Notes under the pieces: model-generated
What the model saw: the letters and a program-made list of their open reading frames with translations, nothing else
Databases searched by the model: none
What the model was told of the DNA's origin: nothing
Position numbers and translations under genes: made by a program
Assembly (NCBI RefSeq): GCF_025802015.1
Contig: NZ_JAOYFC010000002.1
Coordinates: 434,001 to 498,000 of the forward strand
Reading direction: 5' to 3'
DNA length: 64,000 bases
Origin: Falsihalocynthiibacter halioticoli
GTDB lineage: Bacteria > Pseudomonadota > Alphaproteobacteria > Rhodobacterales > Rhodobacteraceae
Part shown: piece by piece, positions 35,114 to 43,434 of the stretch
Numbering within the stretch: position 1 is the stretch's first letter
Layout of the letters: each line of letters opens with the position of its first letter

Positions 35114-37189
35114 ATGAGCGCACTCGACGAAAAGATTAACGAGCATTTCGCGGGCTACGTGGTCCGCAAAGACCTTGTGAAAGCGGTCAAAGGCAACGCA
35201 ATCGTTCCAACATATGTCCTCGAATACCTGCTTGGGCAGTACTGTGCGACTGACGACGAAGCATCGATCGAGAGCGGTATCGAAACCGTCAAAGAAATCC
35301 TCAGAAAGCACTACGTTCACAGAAGTGAAGCGGGACTGATCCAATCCGCGATCAAAGAAAAGGGACGCTACAAGGTCATCGACCAGATCAGCGTCTCGCT
35401 GAACGAAAAAACAGACAGCTACGAAGCCACGTTCGACAACTTGGGCATCAAAAAGGTTGCGGTGGATAGCGGCACGGTCAAAGCGCATCCAAAGCTGCTT
35501 GTGACCGGCGTATGGTGTATTGCTGATGTCCAATATGAGTTTTCCGAAGACGCGCGAACGTCTCCGTGGGTGCTCGAGACCATCAAACCTATCCAGATCG
35601 CAAAGGTCGATTACGAAGGGTACAAGGAGGCGCGCGCGCGCTTTACCAAACACGAGTGGATCGATCTACTGATGCAGTCGATCGGCTTCAATCCTGAAGC
35701 CTTCGGACGTCGCAGCAAGCTTTTGCAGCTGATGCGCCTGATCCCCTTCGTCGAGCGAAACTATAACATCATCGAACTTGGCCCAAAGGGAACGGGTAAA
35801 TCGCATATCTACTCTGAATTTTCGCCACACGGGCAGCTGATCTCCGGCGGCGAAGTGACCATCCCGAAGTTGTTTGTAAACAACTCGAATGGGAGGATCG
35901 GACTGGTCGGATATTGGGATGTCGTGGCCTTTGATGAATTTGCGGGGCGCGAGAAAACTGCGAACAAGGCCCTTGTCGACATCATGAAAAACTACATGGC
36001 AAACAAGACCTTCTCGCGCGGGGTTAACCCCATGGGGGCAGAAGCGAGCTTCGCATTTGTCGGCAACACAGACCACAATGTGCCATTCATGCTCAAGAAC
36101 AGCGACTTGTTCGAAGCCCTGCCACCCCAGTTCCATGACTCTGCATTCATTGACCGCCTCCACGCTTATCTGCCTGGCTGGGAGATCGACGTGATCCGAG
36201 GCGAGATGTTCACCACTGGCTACGGGTTCATTGTCGACTACCTCGCCGAGGTCCTTCGCCATTTGCGCCAAGAAGACTTCTCCAACCGGCCGGACCTGCA
36301 TTTCAAAGTCAGCGAGAAGATTTCAACCCGTGATCGGGACGCCGTCTACAAGACCATGTCGGGCTTCCTGAAGGTGATTTTCCCTGCCGGAGATGAAACA
36401 GCCGATGACGTTGAAGAGCTCTTGCAGCTCGCACTTGAAAGTCGAAAGCGCGTAAAGGACCAACTGTTTCGGATCGATGCGACCTATCCAGATGTCGACT
36501 TCTTCTACACTGGCTCTGACGGGGAAAAGCGGCGCGTCCAAACCGTCGAAGAGCAAGAGTTCCCCCAATTCTACTATCTGAAACCTGCCTTAGACCCAAA
36601 GCAGCAGGACCAATCCACTGATGCAGTCGATGATGACGTAATCGAAGTCGAACATGAGCCGCGCGACACATCGGAGACCTCAGCGCCCGCCAAGCCGCGC
36701 ACCGAAGAGGGGCACCACGTATTCTCCGAAAACCGAAAGGGCGTCAGCTACGATAAACTGTTTGGGCCCTATCTGGACGGTGCATCTCGGATCGTGGTGA
36801 CAGACCCCTACATTCGCTATTTTTACCAGATCAAGAACATGATGGAATTCGTCGAAATGGTCATTCAACGCAAGGCGTTGGAAGATCAAGTGGCCATCCA
36901 TCTTGTCACCGGGCCTGATGACGGAAACGTGCAAAAGCAACGCGAACTGCTGGAGAGCATTACCGAGGCATGCATTGGTTCGGGCGTTGATTTCACCTGG
37001 GCATTTGATGGTTCCGGAACCGCTCATTCCAGAGATATCGTCACTGACACTGGCTGGAAAATCGTTCTCGATCGCGGTCTAGATATTTTCCAAGCGCCAA
37101 TGCGACGTGACGGGTTCAGCCTAGGCGACCGCCTGCAGGAGCACCGCATGCTGAAAAATTTCTATGTGACCTATGTTCGGCAAAACTAG
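35114..37189 (+). CDS. brxL: BREX AAA+ protein BrxL with MIT_C-like C-terminus
   Basis: A 691-residue protein. The N-terminal ~200 residues match the BrxL DNA-binding part, followed by an AAA+ core with Walker A GPKGTGKSH (residues 223-231) and Walker B VVAFDEF (Asp274-Glu275). After an acidic linker (~residues 490-540) the end (~545-691) contains FGPYLDGASRIVVTDPYIRY and AHSRDIVTDTGWKIVLDRGLD, which I read as the phospholipase-D-like MIT_C domain known from MITD1. I do not see a Lon-type Ser-Lys protease core. Last gene of the BREX operon. Confidence 0.88.
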   Translation: MSALDEKINEHFAGYVVRKDLVKAVKGNAIVPTYVLEYLLGQYCATDDEASIESGIETVKEILRKHYVHRSEAGLIQSAIKEKGRYKVIDQISVSLNEKTDSYEATFDNLGIKKVAVDSGTVKAHPKLLVTGVWCIADVQYEFSEDARTSPWVLETIKPIQIAKVDYEGYKEARARFTKHEWIDLLMQSIGFNPEAFGRRSKLLQLMRLIPFVERNYNIIELGPKGTGKSHIYSEFSPHGQLISGGEVTIPKLFVNNSNGRIGLVGYWDVVAFDEFAGREKTANKALVDIMKNYMANKTFSRGVNPMGAEASFAFVGNTDHNVPFMLKNSDLFEALPPQFHDSAFIDRLHAYLPGWEIDVIRGEMFTTGYGFIVDYLAEVLRHLRQEDFSNRPDLHFKVSEKISTRDRDAVYKTMSGFLKVIFPAGDETADDVEELLQLALESRKRVKDQLFRIDATYPDVDFFYTGSDGEKRRVQTVEEQEFPQFYYLKPALDPKQQDQSTDAVDDDVIEVEHEPRDTSETSAPAKPRTEEGHHVFSENRKGVSYDKLFGPYLDGASRIVVTDPYIRYFYQIKNMMEFVEMVIQRKALEDQVAIHLVTGPDDGNVQKQRELLESITEACIGSGVDFTWAFDGSGTAHSRDIVTDTGWKIVLDRGLDIFQAPMRRDGFSLGDRLQEHRMLKNFYVTYVRQN

Positions 37190-37385
37190 CGGAGAAACAC
37201 CATTTCTAAATTGAGGTTTAAAGGATCTACATGTCCAAACTGCACCAAAAACGCTACAGCACCAGTCCTTCATGCGAAGTAGTTAGATTTTGAGATCAGG
37301 TCATTAATCGGCAGTTTGTAGATATATACGGCTTAGGGAACTCCTGCCGACCTAAGGATTTACCTACACTCTCGTGCCTATAACC
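37190..37385. other. Gap between convergent brxL and DprA-like genes
   Basis: 196 bp, AT-rich, no gene and no clear hairpin recognised. Confidence 0.4.
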
Positions 37386-38354
37386 TCAAAGGAACGTGGT
37401 CGGGGCGCTTCCCAAGCTGTGCATGACGCCATCATAGTCGTTCTTTGATCGCATCGGTAGCAGATCGGCCTTCAATGTCTTTAGTGTTTTCAAGCCGACA
37501 AACTCGGCGAGCCCCTCTTTACCCTTGAGGAGCAAAAGGTTGGCTCCAAAAGCGGCGTCTGACGACTGCGCCTCTGGCGGCACGATGAAGGCGAGCTTGC
37601 GAGGCAACTTGGCGAAATGCCCGGCGGTAAACCGCGAACCGCCATCGCTACTGCTCTGAACCAGCAACAGCACCTGCGACAATCCTGCCTGGAGACGGCA
37701 GGATGCGATCACAGAATTCTGATCCTCGACCGCACCCGGCACGAATTCGGAAACCAAGACACCCCCAGCTTCCAAGAGTTTTCTAGCGCGCTCAGCGATT
37801 TTCTTGGAGGTCAGATTGCGCTCCAAAATATCGAGGCCGCAGGCCATCACGCCAATGACCCCTGGCAAGAATGCGCCGTCATGCGTGACCGAACAGATGT
37901 CGATGCCGTCCGCCAGCCCATTGCAAAGATGAACATCCTTCCCCGAAAAATGACGTCCGACGCGCCCTGCGACGGTTTCTCCGAACGGATTGGCTTTTCG
38001 CGTCCCGATCACCCCTAGCATCGGGGTGTCAAGCAGGGACAGGTTTCCCCGGCAAAACAGCACTGCTGGGGGCGTGCCCAGTTCCATGAGAGAAGCTGGG
38101 TACCTGGAGGTACCGAGTGCCACGGCTTCAATGCCTACATCAACGCTTCTCGCTAGGTGTTGCTCCGCCTTGAAAAGCGCAGCTTTCCAACTAGAGGCAT
38201 CAACTTCTCCGATGGCAGAGCTCATTGTATCGAAAACCTCGTCGGCGGAACGGCATGCTTGAATCCGGGAATAGTTTTTCTTGATTGCGCCGGGCCCGAC
38301 CCCTTTGAGTTCCAAAAGTGCGAGAAAGCAACGCGACAGTTCAACTTGGTTCAT
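37386..38354 (-). CDS. DprA/SMF-like (SLOG domain) protein
   Basis: A 322-residue protein with an N-terminal helix-hairpin-helix-like segment (LLELKGVGPGAIKKNYSRI) and a DprA-type Rossmann (SLOG) domain: TPMLGVIGTRKANPFG, then HLCNGLADGIDICSVTHDGAF and GVMACGLDILERNLTS. DprA loads RecA on single-stranded DNA; diverged SLOG proteins bind nucleotides or signals in conflict systems. The ATG at 38354 follows the stop of the upstream gene by one base (TGA-A-ATG), so translation is coupled. It is the last gene of a three-gene operon facing BREX, not the housekeeping dprA context. Confidence 0.78.
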   Translation of the reverse strand: MNQVELSRCFLALLELKGVGPGAIKKNYSRIQACRSADEVFDTMSSAIGEVDASSWKAALFKAEQHLARSVDVGIEAVALGTSRYPASLMELGTPPAVLFCRGNLSLLDTPMLGVIGTRKANPFGETVAGRVGRHFSGKDVHLCNGLADGIDICSVTHDGAFLPGVIGVMACGLDILERNLTSKKIAERARKLLEAGGVLVSEFVPGAVEDQNSVIASCRLQAGLSQVLLLVQSSSDGGSRFTAGHFAKLPRKLAFIVPPEAQSSDAAFGANLLLLKGKEGLAEFVGLKTLKTLKADLLPMRSKNDYDGVMHSLGSAPTTFL

Positions 38355-38355
38355 T

Positions 38356-39681
38356 TCAAACCCACTCCATCCATCCACATCCCTCACCGTTATATTCTGG
38401 TTTTACGCAACTGTAGAACGGTCTCCCGTCGCGTTTTCTGTATTTAATTCGTGTGATCTTCCCACAAGCCGGGCAGACTTTCTCGATTGGGGTCTCTTCG
38501 GTCAAATAGAAGAGCGCGATGAATAAAATGTTCCGCACGCCTGCCTCTAGCAGCATTTCGACATGCGACATCGCGGTTGCCCCAGTGGTGTACTGATCGT
38601 CGACAACTATGACGTTTTTGCCCATTAGGTCCAAGGCGCTTTCTAGGCGTACGAAACGCTTGATAAAGCCCATTCGGCCCGCACGCTTCTTCTCTTGTCG
38701 AATACTGCCGGTTACGTCTGTTAACCAAACGAAAAGTTCTTCCTTCGGCAGGTCTACATCGAGCGCGTGGAGCAGTTTCGCCATCTTCCGTGGGGGCTTC
38801 GTCGTCGTCTTGTCCGCAACACAGGTGATCATGTCCCAGCGGATGAAATCATGCGCCATCACTTCATCATGCAGGTACTGGCTTACATCGCGCGCAACGC
38901 CCGTAAGGAAACCCTGGGTGCGATCCTCGCTTCCGAACTTGTAGTACCTACCGATTGCCCCGTAGCTATCACACGGCCCTTGTTGCTGCCGACCGAGGCC
39001 ACGAATGAGCGTGTAGCCATCATTTTTGTTTCGGCCGTTGAACATGCGGGCAGCGGTTGCACCCAAGGGGTCTTCAAGAACTAGGCGATGCTTGGCGGGC
39101 GTCTCAATGATGTTGAGGAGTTCTTCGAAGGAATGGCAATTGTAGGTCGCTCCCTCCATGCAACGGCGCGCCCAGTTGGCCTCCTCGTTGTAGTAGGGAT
39201 CATGTGGAATGTCGTCCGCGCCCCAAAACAGCAATGCAGACGGGATTGCCAGTCCTCGCGCCAACTGAATATCGAGTCGCGTGTCGCCTGCGAGCAAGAA
39301 TTCTTCTGCGGCCGACCGAGATGGGAAGCCGAACACACTTTCAAGATAAGTCCGCAATTTTGCTGTATTGGGCTTATCGGCGAGGGCCAACCACGGCGTT
39401 CTGAAAACTTTCTCGGACACAGGACCGACATAGGCCCCGTGGGAATCGGATACGATTGTTACCGAATGCCCACGATCTTTCACGGCCTCGATGAATTCTC
39501 GAGCGCCAGCAACAATCGGGATCTCACCAAGCGAAAAACTCCGGTCACGACCATGCTTGATATCGTCGTACTTGCTTGCATTCGTGTCAACGAGCGTTCC
39601 ATCTAAATCCAAAAGTATGTGCAAAGGTCGATCAAATGCCCCAAAATCGAAGGTGAACCCAATGATACGCCCAGCAAACAT
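38356..39681 (-). CDS. HAD hydrolase + phosphoribosyltransferase + zinc-ribbon fusion protein
   Basis: A 441-residue fusion. Residues ~20-200 are a HAD phosphatase (nucleophile motif LLDLDGTLVDTN with Asp25 and Asp27; TIVSDSHG; AGDTRLDIQLARG). Residues ~230-400 are a phosphoribosyltransferase with PRPP-binding motif VIVVDDQYTTGATA (~357-370). The last ~39 residues are a C4 zinc ribbon (CPACGKITRIKYRKRD, later Cys residues) as in topoisomerase tails. Expected chemistry is on nucleotides, bases or PRPP. ATG 39681 is chosen; a TTG at 39747 is also in frame. A palindrome AGGCATAATGCCT (39683-39695) overlaps the translation start region. Confidence 0.75.
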   Translation of the reverse strand: MFAGRIIGFTFDFGAFDRPLHILLDLDGTLVDTNASKYDDIKHGRDRSFSLGEIPIVAGAREFIEAVKDRGHSVTIVSDSHGAYVGPVSEKVFRTPWLALADKPNTAKLRTYLESVFGFPSRSAAEEFLLAGDTRLDIQLARGLAIPSALLFWGADDIPHDPYYNEEANWARRCMEGATYNCHSFEELLNIIETPAKHRLVLEDPLGATAARMFNGRNKNDGYTLIRGLGRQQQGPCDSYGAIGRYYKFGSEDRTQGFLTGVARDVSQYLHDEVMAHDFIRWDMITCVADKTTTKPPRKMAKLLHALDVDLPKEELFVWLTDVTGSIRQEKKRAGRMGFIKRFVRLESALDLMGKNVIVVDDQYTTGATAMSHVEMLLEAGVRNILFIALFYLTEETPIEKVCPACGKITRIKYRKRDGRPFYSCVKPEYNGEGCGWMEWV

Positions 39682-39789
39682 TAGGCATAATGCCTTAAGT
39701 TCGTTCAAAATAATGTTGATAATGAGAAAATTCTTAGGTGAACACAAGTAAGGAGCGGCACATTCCGTGGCGAAGCTACTAGCACTTGT

Positions 39790-41475
39790 TCAGATCTTTT
39801 TCTTCTCGGTTACCTCTTTCTCGCGCCCACGCTCTTCCGCTGCTTCGATCGCGCGACCAATTCCTTTGCCAGCCTTGACAACCTGACGCCCCAAGAAGCG
39901 GCTTGGACGAGACGTAGCGACTTTGTAGCCCATCTCCGCAATGTCCACGGTTGCCTTCATAGTGCCCGTCACAGCGACGCCGATGCCTTCCTCGATCGCC
40001 TCTACCTTGTCGATGCCCTCACGATGACGATCAATCGCGTGGTTGATGCCACGAAGTGTAGCGAACACACCTAGACCGCCGAAACCGCCGATTACTGCGT
40101 CCATCGCCGTATCAGGAAAGTCCACTACGGACCCTCCGAGGGCGAGTTCCATAGCATTGTCGAGTTCAGCATTCGACATGCCGCCGTCAATGGCACCTGT
40201 TTCCGCAGCGACTTCACTGGTTGCAATAACTGTGATGCTAGTATCGACGCTTTCGATGTAGCTTGCGCTGTCCGTCGCTTTAACCTGGAACTCCACCCCA
40301 TCGATTACGATGTCGGTATCAGGCGTATTGAAGTGTTCGTGAAGAGTACCGCCGGTGCTCGTTGCTACATGAGCTTCAAAAAGCGCTCCCTTCGTGAGTG
40401 ATGCAAGGCCCGCAAGGCTCTGAGGCTCCATAGTCAGCGTTTGAAGCCATATTTCGCTATCGCTCATTCCCTCAAAATTGCCATTTACCGAGCGCAGTGC
40501 ATCATAAACTTCACCGGCCTGGGAAATATCCTGCCAGGCGGAGACGGGTACTGATAGTGCGGACAGGATAAGTGAGTTCCGAATAATTGTATCACCATCG
40601 AAGGGGGCCTGCCTCCTATCCGGAATGGCACCCATGACGTTCTCCTCGATCAGCCGCAGTCTCACGTCAATGCGCCCAACCGCGGCGTCGTGTTTTTCTT
40701 CAGCTTCCCGAATGATATCTGCCTTGCGCGAAAGGAAGAGCCGGACATCTCGCTCGAAATCTCGGATTTCCTTGTCCATTTTGTTGTAGTCGGGGTAGTC
40801 GTAGGTGAGTTTGGTCCACCAAGACGTGCACTCCAGCATCTCATCGACATCGGCTTCGAGCTGAACCCTGCGAGCTTTGACCCGCGCGAGACGTTGAATA
40901 GCTGCGTCACGTGCGGCAAGGACGGGATGCGACTTGCGTGATTGGCAAATCTTCGCTTTCGCCAACTCCTTAATTTGGGCAGTGGCCTTCAAAACTGATT
41001 CACGTCGACGCATTTTTTCCAAACGTGTTCTCTCGATCTCTTTTTGTTCTCGCGCCTCTTCCAATCGCGTATAAAGCGGCGGCAACCATGCCTCGACGAG
41101 CTTGCTTAAGTGAGGTGCAAGCTTAGTCGCCTTAAGTTGCCTGATTCCGCATTCGATTGCCGAAGGATCTTCTTCTTTGAATAAGTCCTCTAGCTGCCTT
41201 CGGCGTGCCCTATACTCATTGCACTTGGTTCGACTTTGTCTTGCCTTGCTACCTTTCATCATTCCGACAGTCAGAAAAAGAACAGCCCCAATTAGTCCAA
41301 AGTAGAAAGCGGTTGCTTCCTCACGCGAAAGAGATGCCCACGCAACAAAAGCTGCGGCACCAAGAGAAAAAAGAATGGCCATAAAGCGCTGGCGATCGGC
41401 AATTTCCTCAAACTCCCGATCGAGCATGGAGTCAGTTGGTTTGTTTATAGTATTTCGACTTGATGTTTGGCGCAT
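39790..41475 (-). CDS. Two-helix membrane coiled-coil protein with possible PD-(D/E)xK nuclease core
   Basis: A 561-residue protein of no named family. Two membrane helices (~31-49 and 56-73) are followed by a charged coiled-coil region (~80-280). At ~361-402 the pattern KGALFEAHV then TPDTDIVIDGVEFQVKA gives Glu367, Asp386/388 and Gln397-x-Lys399, which resembles the Glu/Asp/QxK order of Mrr-like restriction endonucleases. The C-terminal ~130 residues are Gly/Ala-rich and possibly membrane-active. It is the first gene of the operon with the HAD-PRT and DprA-like proteins and is a plausible effector. TTG 41481 is an alternative start. Confidence 0.6.
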   Translation of the reverse strand: MRQTSSRNTINKPTDSMLDREFEEIADRQRFMAILFSLGAAAFVAWASLSREEATAFYFGLIGAVLFLTVGMMKGSKARQSRTKCNEYRARRRQLEDLFKEEDPSAIECGIRQLKATKLAPHLSKLVEAWLPPLYTRLEEAREQKEIERTRLEKMRRRESVLKATAQIKELAKAKICQSRKSHPVLAARDAAIQRLARVKARRVQLEADVDEMLECTSWWTKLTYDYPDYNKMDKEIRDFERDVRLFLSRKADIIREAEEKHDAAVGRIDVRLRLIEENVMGAIPDRRQAPFDGDTIIRNSLILSALSVPVSAWQDISQAGEVYDALRSVNGNFEGMSDSEIWLQTLTMEPQSLAGLASLTKGALFEAHVATSTGGTLHEHFNTPDTDIVIDGVEFQVKATDSASYIESVDTSITVIATSEVAAETGAIDGGMSNAELDNAMELALGGSVVDFPDTAMDAVIGGFGGLGVFATLRGINHAIDRHREGIDKVEAIEEGIGVAVTGTMKATVDIAEMGYKVATSRPSRFLGRQVVKAGKGIGRAIEAAEERGREKEVTEKKKI

Positions 41476-41481
41476 ATTCAA

Positions 41482-41777
41482 TGCTCAATTCTATTCTTGT
41501 TAGGGCAAACCCTCGACTTGGCGAGCAATTTCGCGATGCCCAAATAATTGATATCTATAGATCAATCTGACCGACAAACGCACACTTATCAATGAAAACT
41601 CGCCTGAAAGGACGCCGCGGTCAGCGAGACATACGCGTTCAGAGGTGTATACAACCCGAACGCCTTCGTCCTTGTACCATCGGCGCTCACTTTGTTACCC
41701 ACAAGTAGCAGTCATTGGTGCAAGATGTAGCATCTGTCAGTCGGGCTCTAGAGCAGTCATGCGGCGGCGCGGCATCA
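41482..41777. other. Intergenic region upstream of the three-gene operon
   Basis: About 300 bp between the divergent operon (minus) and the recombinase repeat (plus). No gene was seen. It must hold the operon promoter, but no strong -35/-10 pair stood out. Confidence 0.4.
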
Positions 41778-41844
41778 TGTGATATGATGTCTTGTCAACG
41801 TCGGGTTGTTGATGCGGAGGGCGTAGTGGATCGGAGGATCCGTC

Positions 41845-42477
41845 ATGGAAACACCAAACTTACCCGCCATCCGCGCACTACGCCCGGTCTGGAACAAAGG
41901 CCGGATCGTCGGCCAGAAACGGCCGCTCAAGCCCAAACACGTCTGGGCGATTAGGGTGCGACTGGAGTTGGCGGAGGCCCGCCGAAATTTGGCGCTTATT
42001 AAACCGGCCATCGACAGCAAACTACGCAGTTGCGATTTGGTCAAAATGAAGGTGGTCGATATCATGGCGTCAGGCCAAATCAAAGAGCGCGCGTCGGTTC
42101 TGCAGAGCAAGACGCAGAAATCTGTGCGTTTCGAAATTTCTCAAGGCACTCGCGCATCGCTGGCGCGGTGGATGGGAGAGCCGCTCATAATCGGCTCAGA
42201 GTATCTCTGGCCCGGGCGCTTTCATGAACGACTTCACATTTCGACCCGCCAGTACGCGCGGATTGTCCGTGAGTGGGTGACGTCCATCGGCCTGGAAGCG
42301 AGCGCATATGGCACGCACTCGATGCGGCGGACAAAGGTCACGCAGATTTACAAGAAAACCGAAAACCTACGAGCGGTCCAACTCCTGTTGAGGCACACCA
42401 AGATGGACAGCACTGTCAGATACCTTGGCGTTGAGCTTGAATATGCGCCGGATATCGCCGAAGTTATCGAAATCTAA
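41845..42477 (+). CDS. Small tyrosine recombinase, copy 1
   Basis: A 210-residue protein equal to the catalytic half of a tyrosine recombinase. The expected residues are present: Arg in AIDSKLRSCDLVKMK, His-x-x-Arg in HSMRRTK, His in LLRHTKMDSTVRYLGV and the Tyr nucleophile in the same segment. No core-binding domain is encoded. About 190 of 210 residues equal copy 2 (46757-47389) by eye; notable is Arg for Gly before the catalytic His. GGAGG lies 6 bp before the ATG. A hairpin follows. Confidence 0.82.
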   Translation: METPNLPAIRALRPVWNKGRIVGQKRPLKPKHVWAIRVRLELAEARRNLALIKPAIDSKLRSCDLVKMKVVDIMASGQIKERASVLQSKTQKSVRFEISQGTRASLARWMGEPLIIGSEYLWPGRFHERLHISTRQYARIVREWVTSIGLEASAYGTHSMRRTKVTQIYKKTENLRAVQLLLRHTKMDSTVRYLGVELEYAPDIAEVIEI

Positions 42478-42482
42478 ACCAA

Positions 42483-42506
42483 TGGGCTGTCTTCACGGAC
42501 GGCCCA
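42483..42506 (+). terminator. Hairpin after recombinase copy 1
   Basis: GGGCTGTC / GGACGGCCC arms with a 5-nt loop and one G-T pair. It corresponds to the perfect hairpin at 47395-47418 of copy 2. No U-tract. Confidence 0.5.
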
Positions 42507-42669
42507 GAGCTGCCGTTCACTTAAGACGCCTTTGCTGCGGCGCAACCACCCCAGACCGGACATCCGTGCATCCTACAGCATTCCATCACGCCGAATGGCC
42601 TTAATGCGGGACACACCAGTCATTCGGCATCCAGTTTCTTAAGTCTGCTTTGGCCCGTGAACGAGACAC

Positions 42670-43434
42670 TCAATGAGCCAGTGATGCGATAGCCTTGGTT
42701 ACACCTTCAGCCTGTCTCAAATCGATATGACCAAAGCCTCCCGCATCATTGTCCCAATACCGGCCAGATGCATCGACAAAGTCGGCATCCAGCGACAGGC
42801 GGCAAAGGATGTCTGCCCCGATTTGCAGGTCGTTTCCGGCGACGCCGAAGCCTTCCTTCACCATCTTTGACGCCAGCAAAGAGCCGGGATTGACGGCAAT
42901 GAAGACTGGTCCTTCAGGGTGCATTGCCGCCATCTGCGCAGACCATAAGGCGATGCCGCGCTTGCTTTGTGCATAGGCCCCCATGTCATCCAAGTGCTTG
43001 CCTCCGGCCAAGGCTGCAAGATCGACCGGGGCTTGGGCAGCAGAGGACAGGTTAATGATACGGCCATCGCTTGGAATTATTGGCAGTAATGCCTCAGTCA
43101 AAACATGCGGGGCCAATGTGTTCACCACGAACCGCACATCCTGGCCGTTTGACAGAATCGGATTGGGTGTTTTGTACACACCAGCATTGTTGATCAGAAC
43201 ATCAATGCGGTCGTGGTTGGCTGTAACCGCCTCAGCGAGCTTGGCTGTCTCTTGCAGGGACGACAGGTCCGCCTGATAGGCAGCAACGCCACCCCCAACT
43301 TCCTGCGCTGCCGACGCCAGCTTGTCCGCACTCCGGCCATGAAGGATGAGCGTATGGCCCCTTTCAGAAAGGGTCTTGGAGGTCAGCAGACCGATGCCAT
43401 CGGTGGATCCTGTGATAAGAATTGTTTTGGTCAT
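42670..43434 (-). CDS. Short-chain dehydrogenase/reductase (SDR)
   Basis: A 254-residue NAD(P)-dependent oxidoreductase with the cofactor motif TGSTDGIG (residues 8-15), the NNAG motif (LINNAGVYK), the catalytic Ser (NLSSAAQ) and the Tyr-x-x-x-Lys motif YAQSK. It is the last of three genes on the minus strand and overlaps the LLM gene by 4 bp (ATGA). Together with the neighbours it suggests oxidation or reduction of a small organic compound; the substrate is unknown. Confidence 0.88.
   Translation of the reverse strand: MTKTILITGSTDGIGLLTSKTLSERGHTLILHGRSADKLASAAQEVGGGVAAYQADLSSLQETAKLAEAVTANHDRIDVLINNAGVYKTPNPILSNGQDVRFVVNTLAPHVLTEALLPIIPSDGRIINLSSAAQAPVDLAALAGGKHLDDMGAYAQSKRGIALWSAQMAAMHPEGPVFIAVNPGSLLASKMVKEGFGVAGNDLQIGADILCRLSLDADFVDASGRYWDNDAGGFGHIDLRQAEGVTKAIASLAH

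Larger units (their letters stand above)
41778..42506 (+). repeat. 729-bp direct repeat with recombinase gene, copy 1
   Basis: Collinear without gaps with 46690-47418 (offset 4912 bp). It includes a 67-bp leader (TGATATGATGTCTTGTCAAC and on), the recombinase gene and a hairpin. The flanking bases diverge sharply at both ends. Confidence 0.85.

Noticed and set aside
37386..38354. Housekeeping dprA (natural transformation)
   Set aside because: The gene is fused into an operon with a HAD-PRTase inside a mobile island, and its Rossmann motifs are diverged; a second, chromosomal dprA is expected elsewhere.
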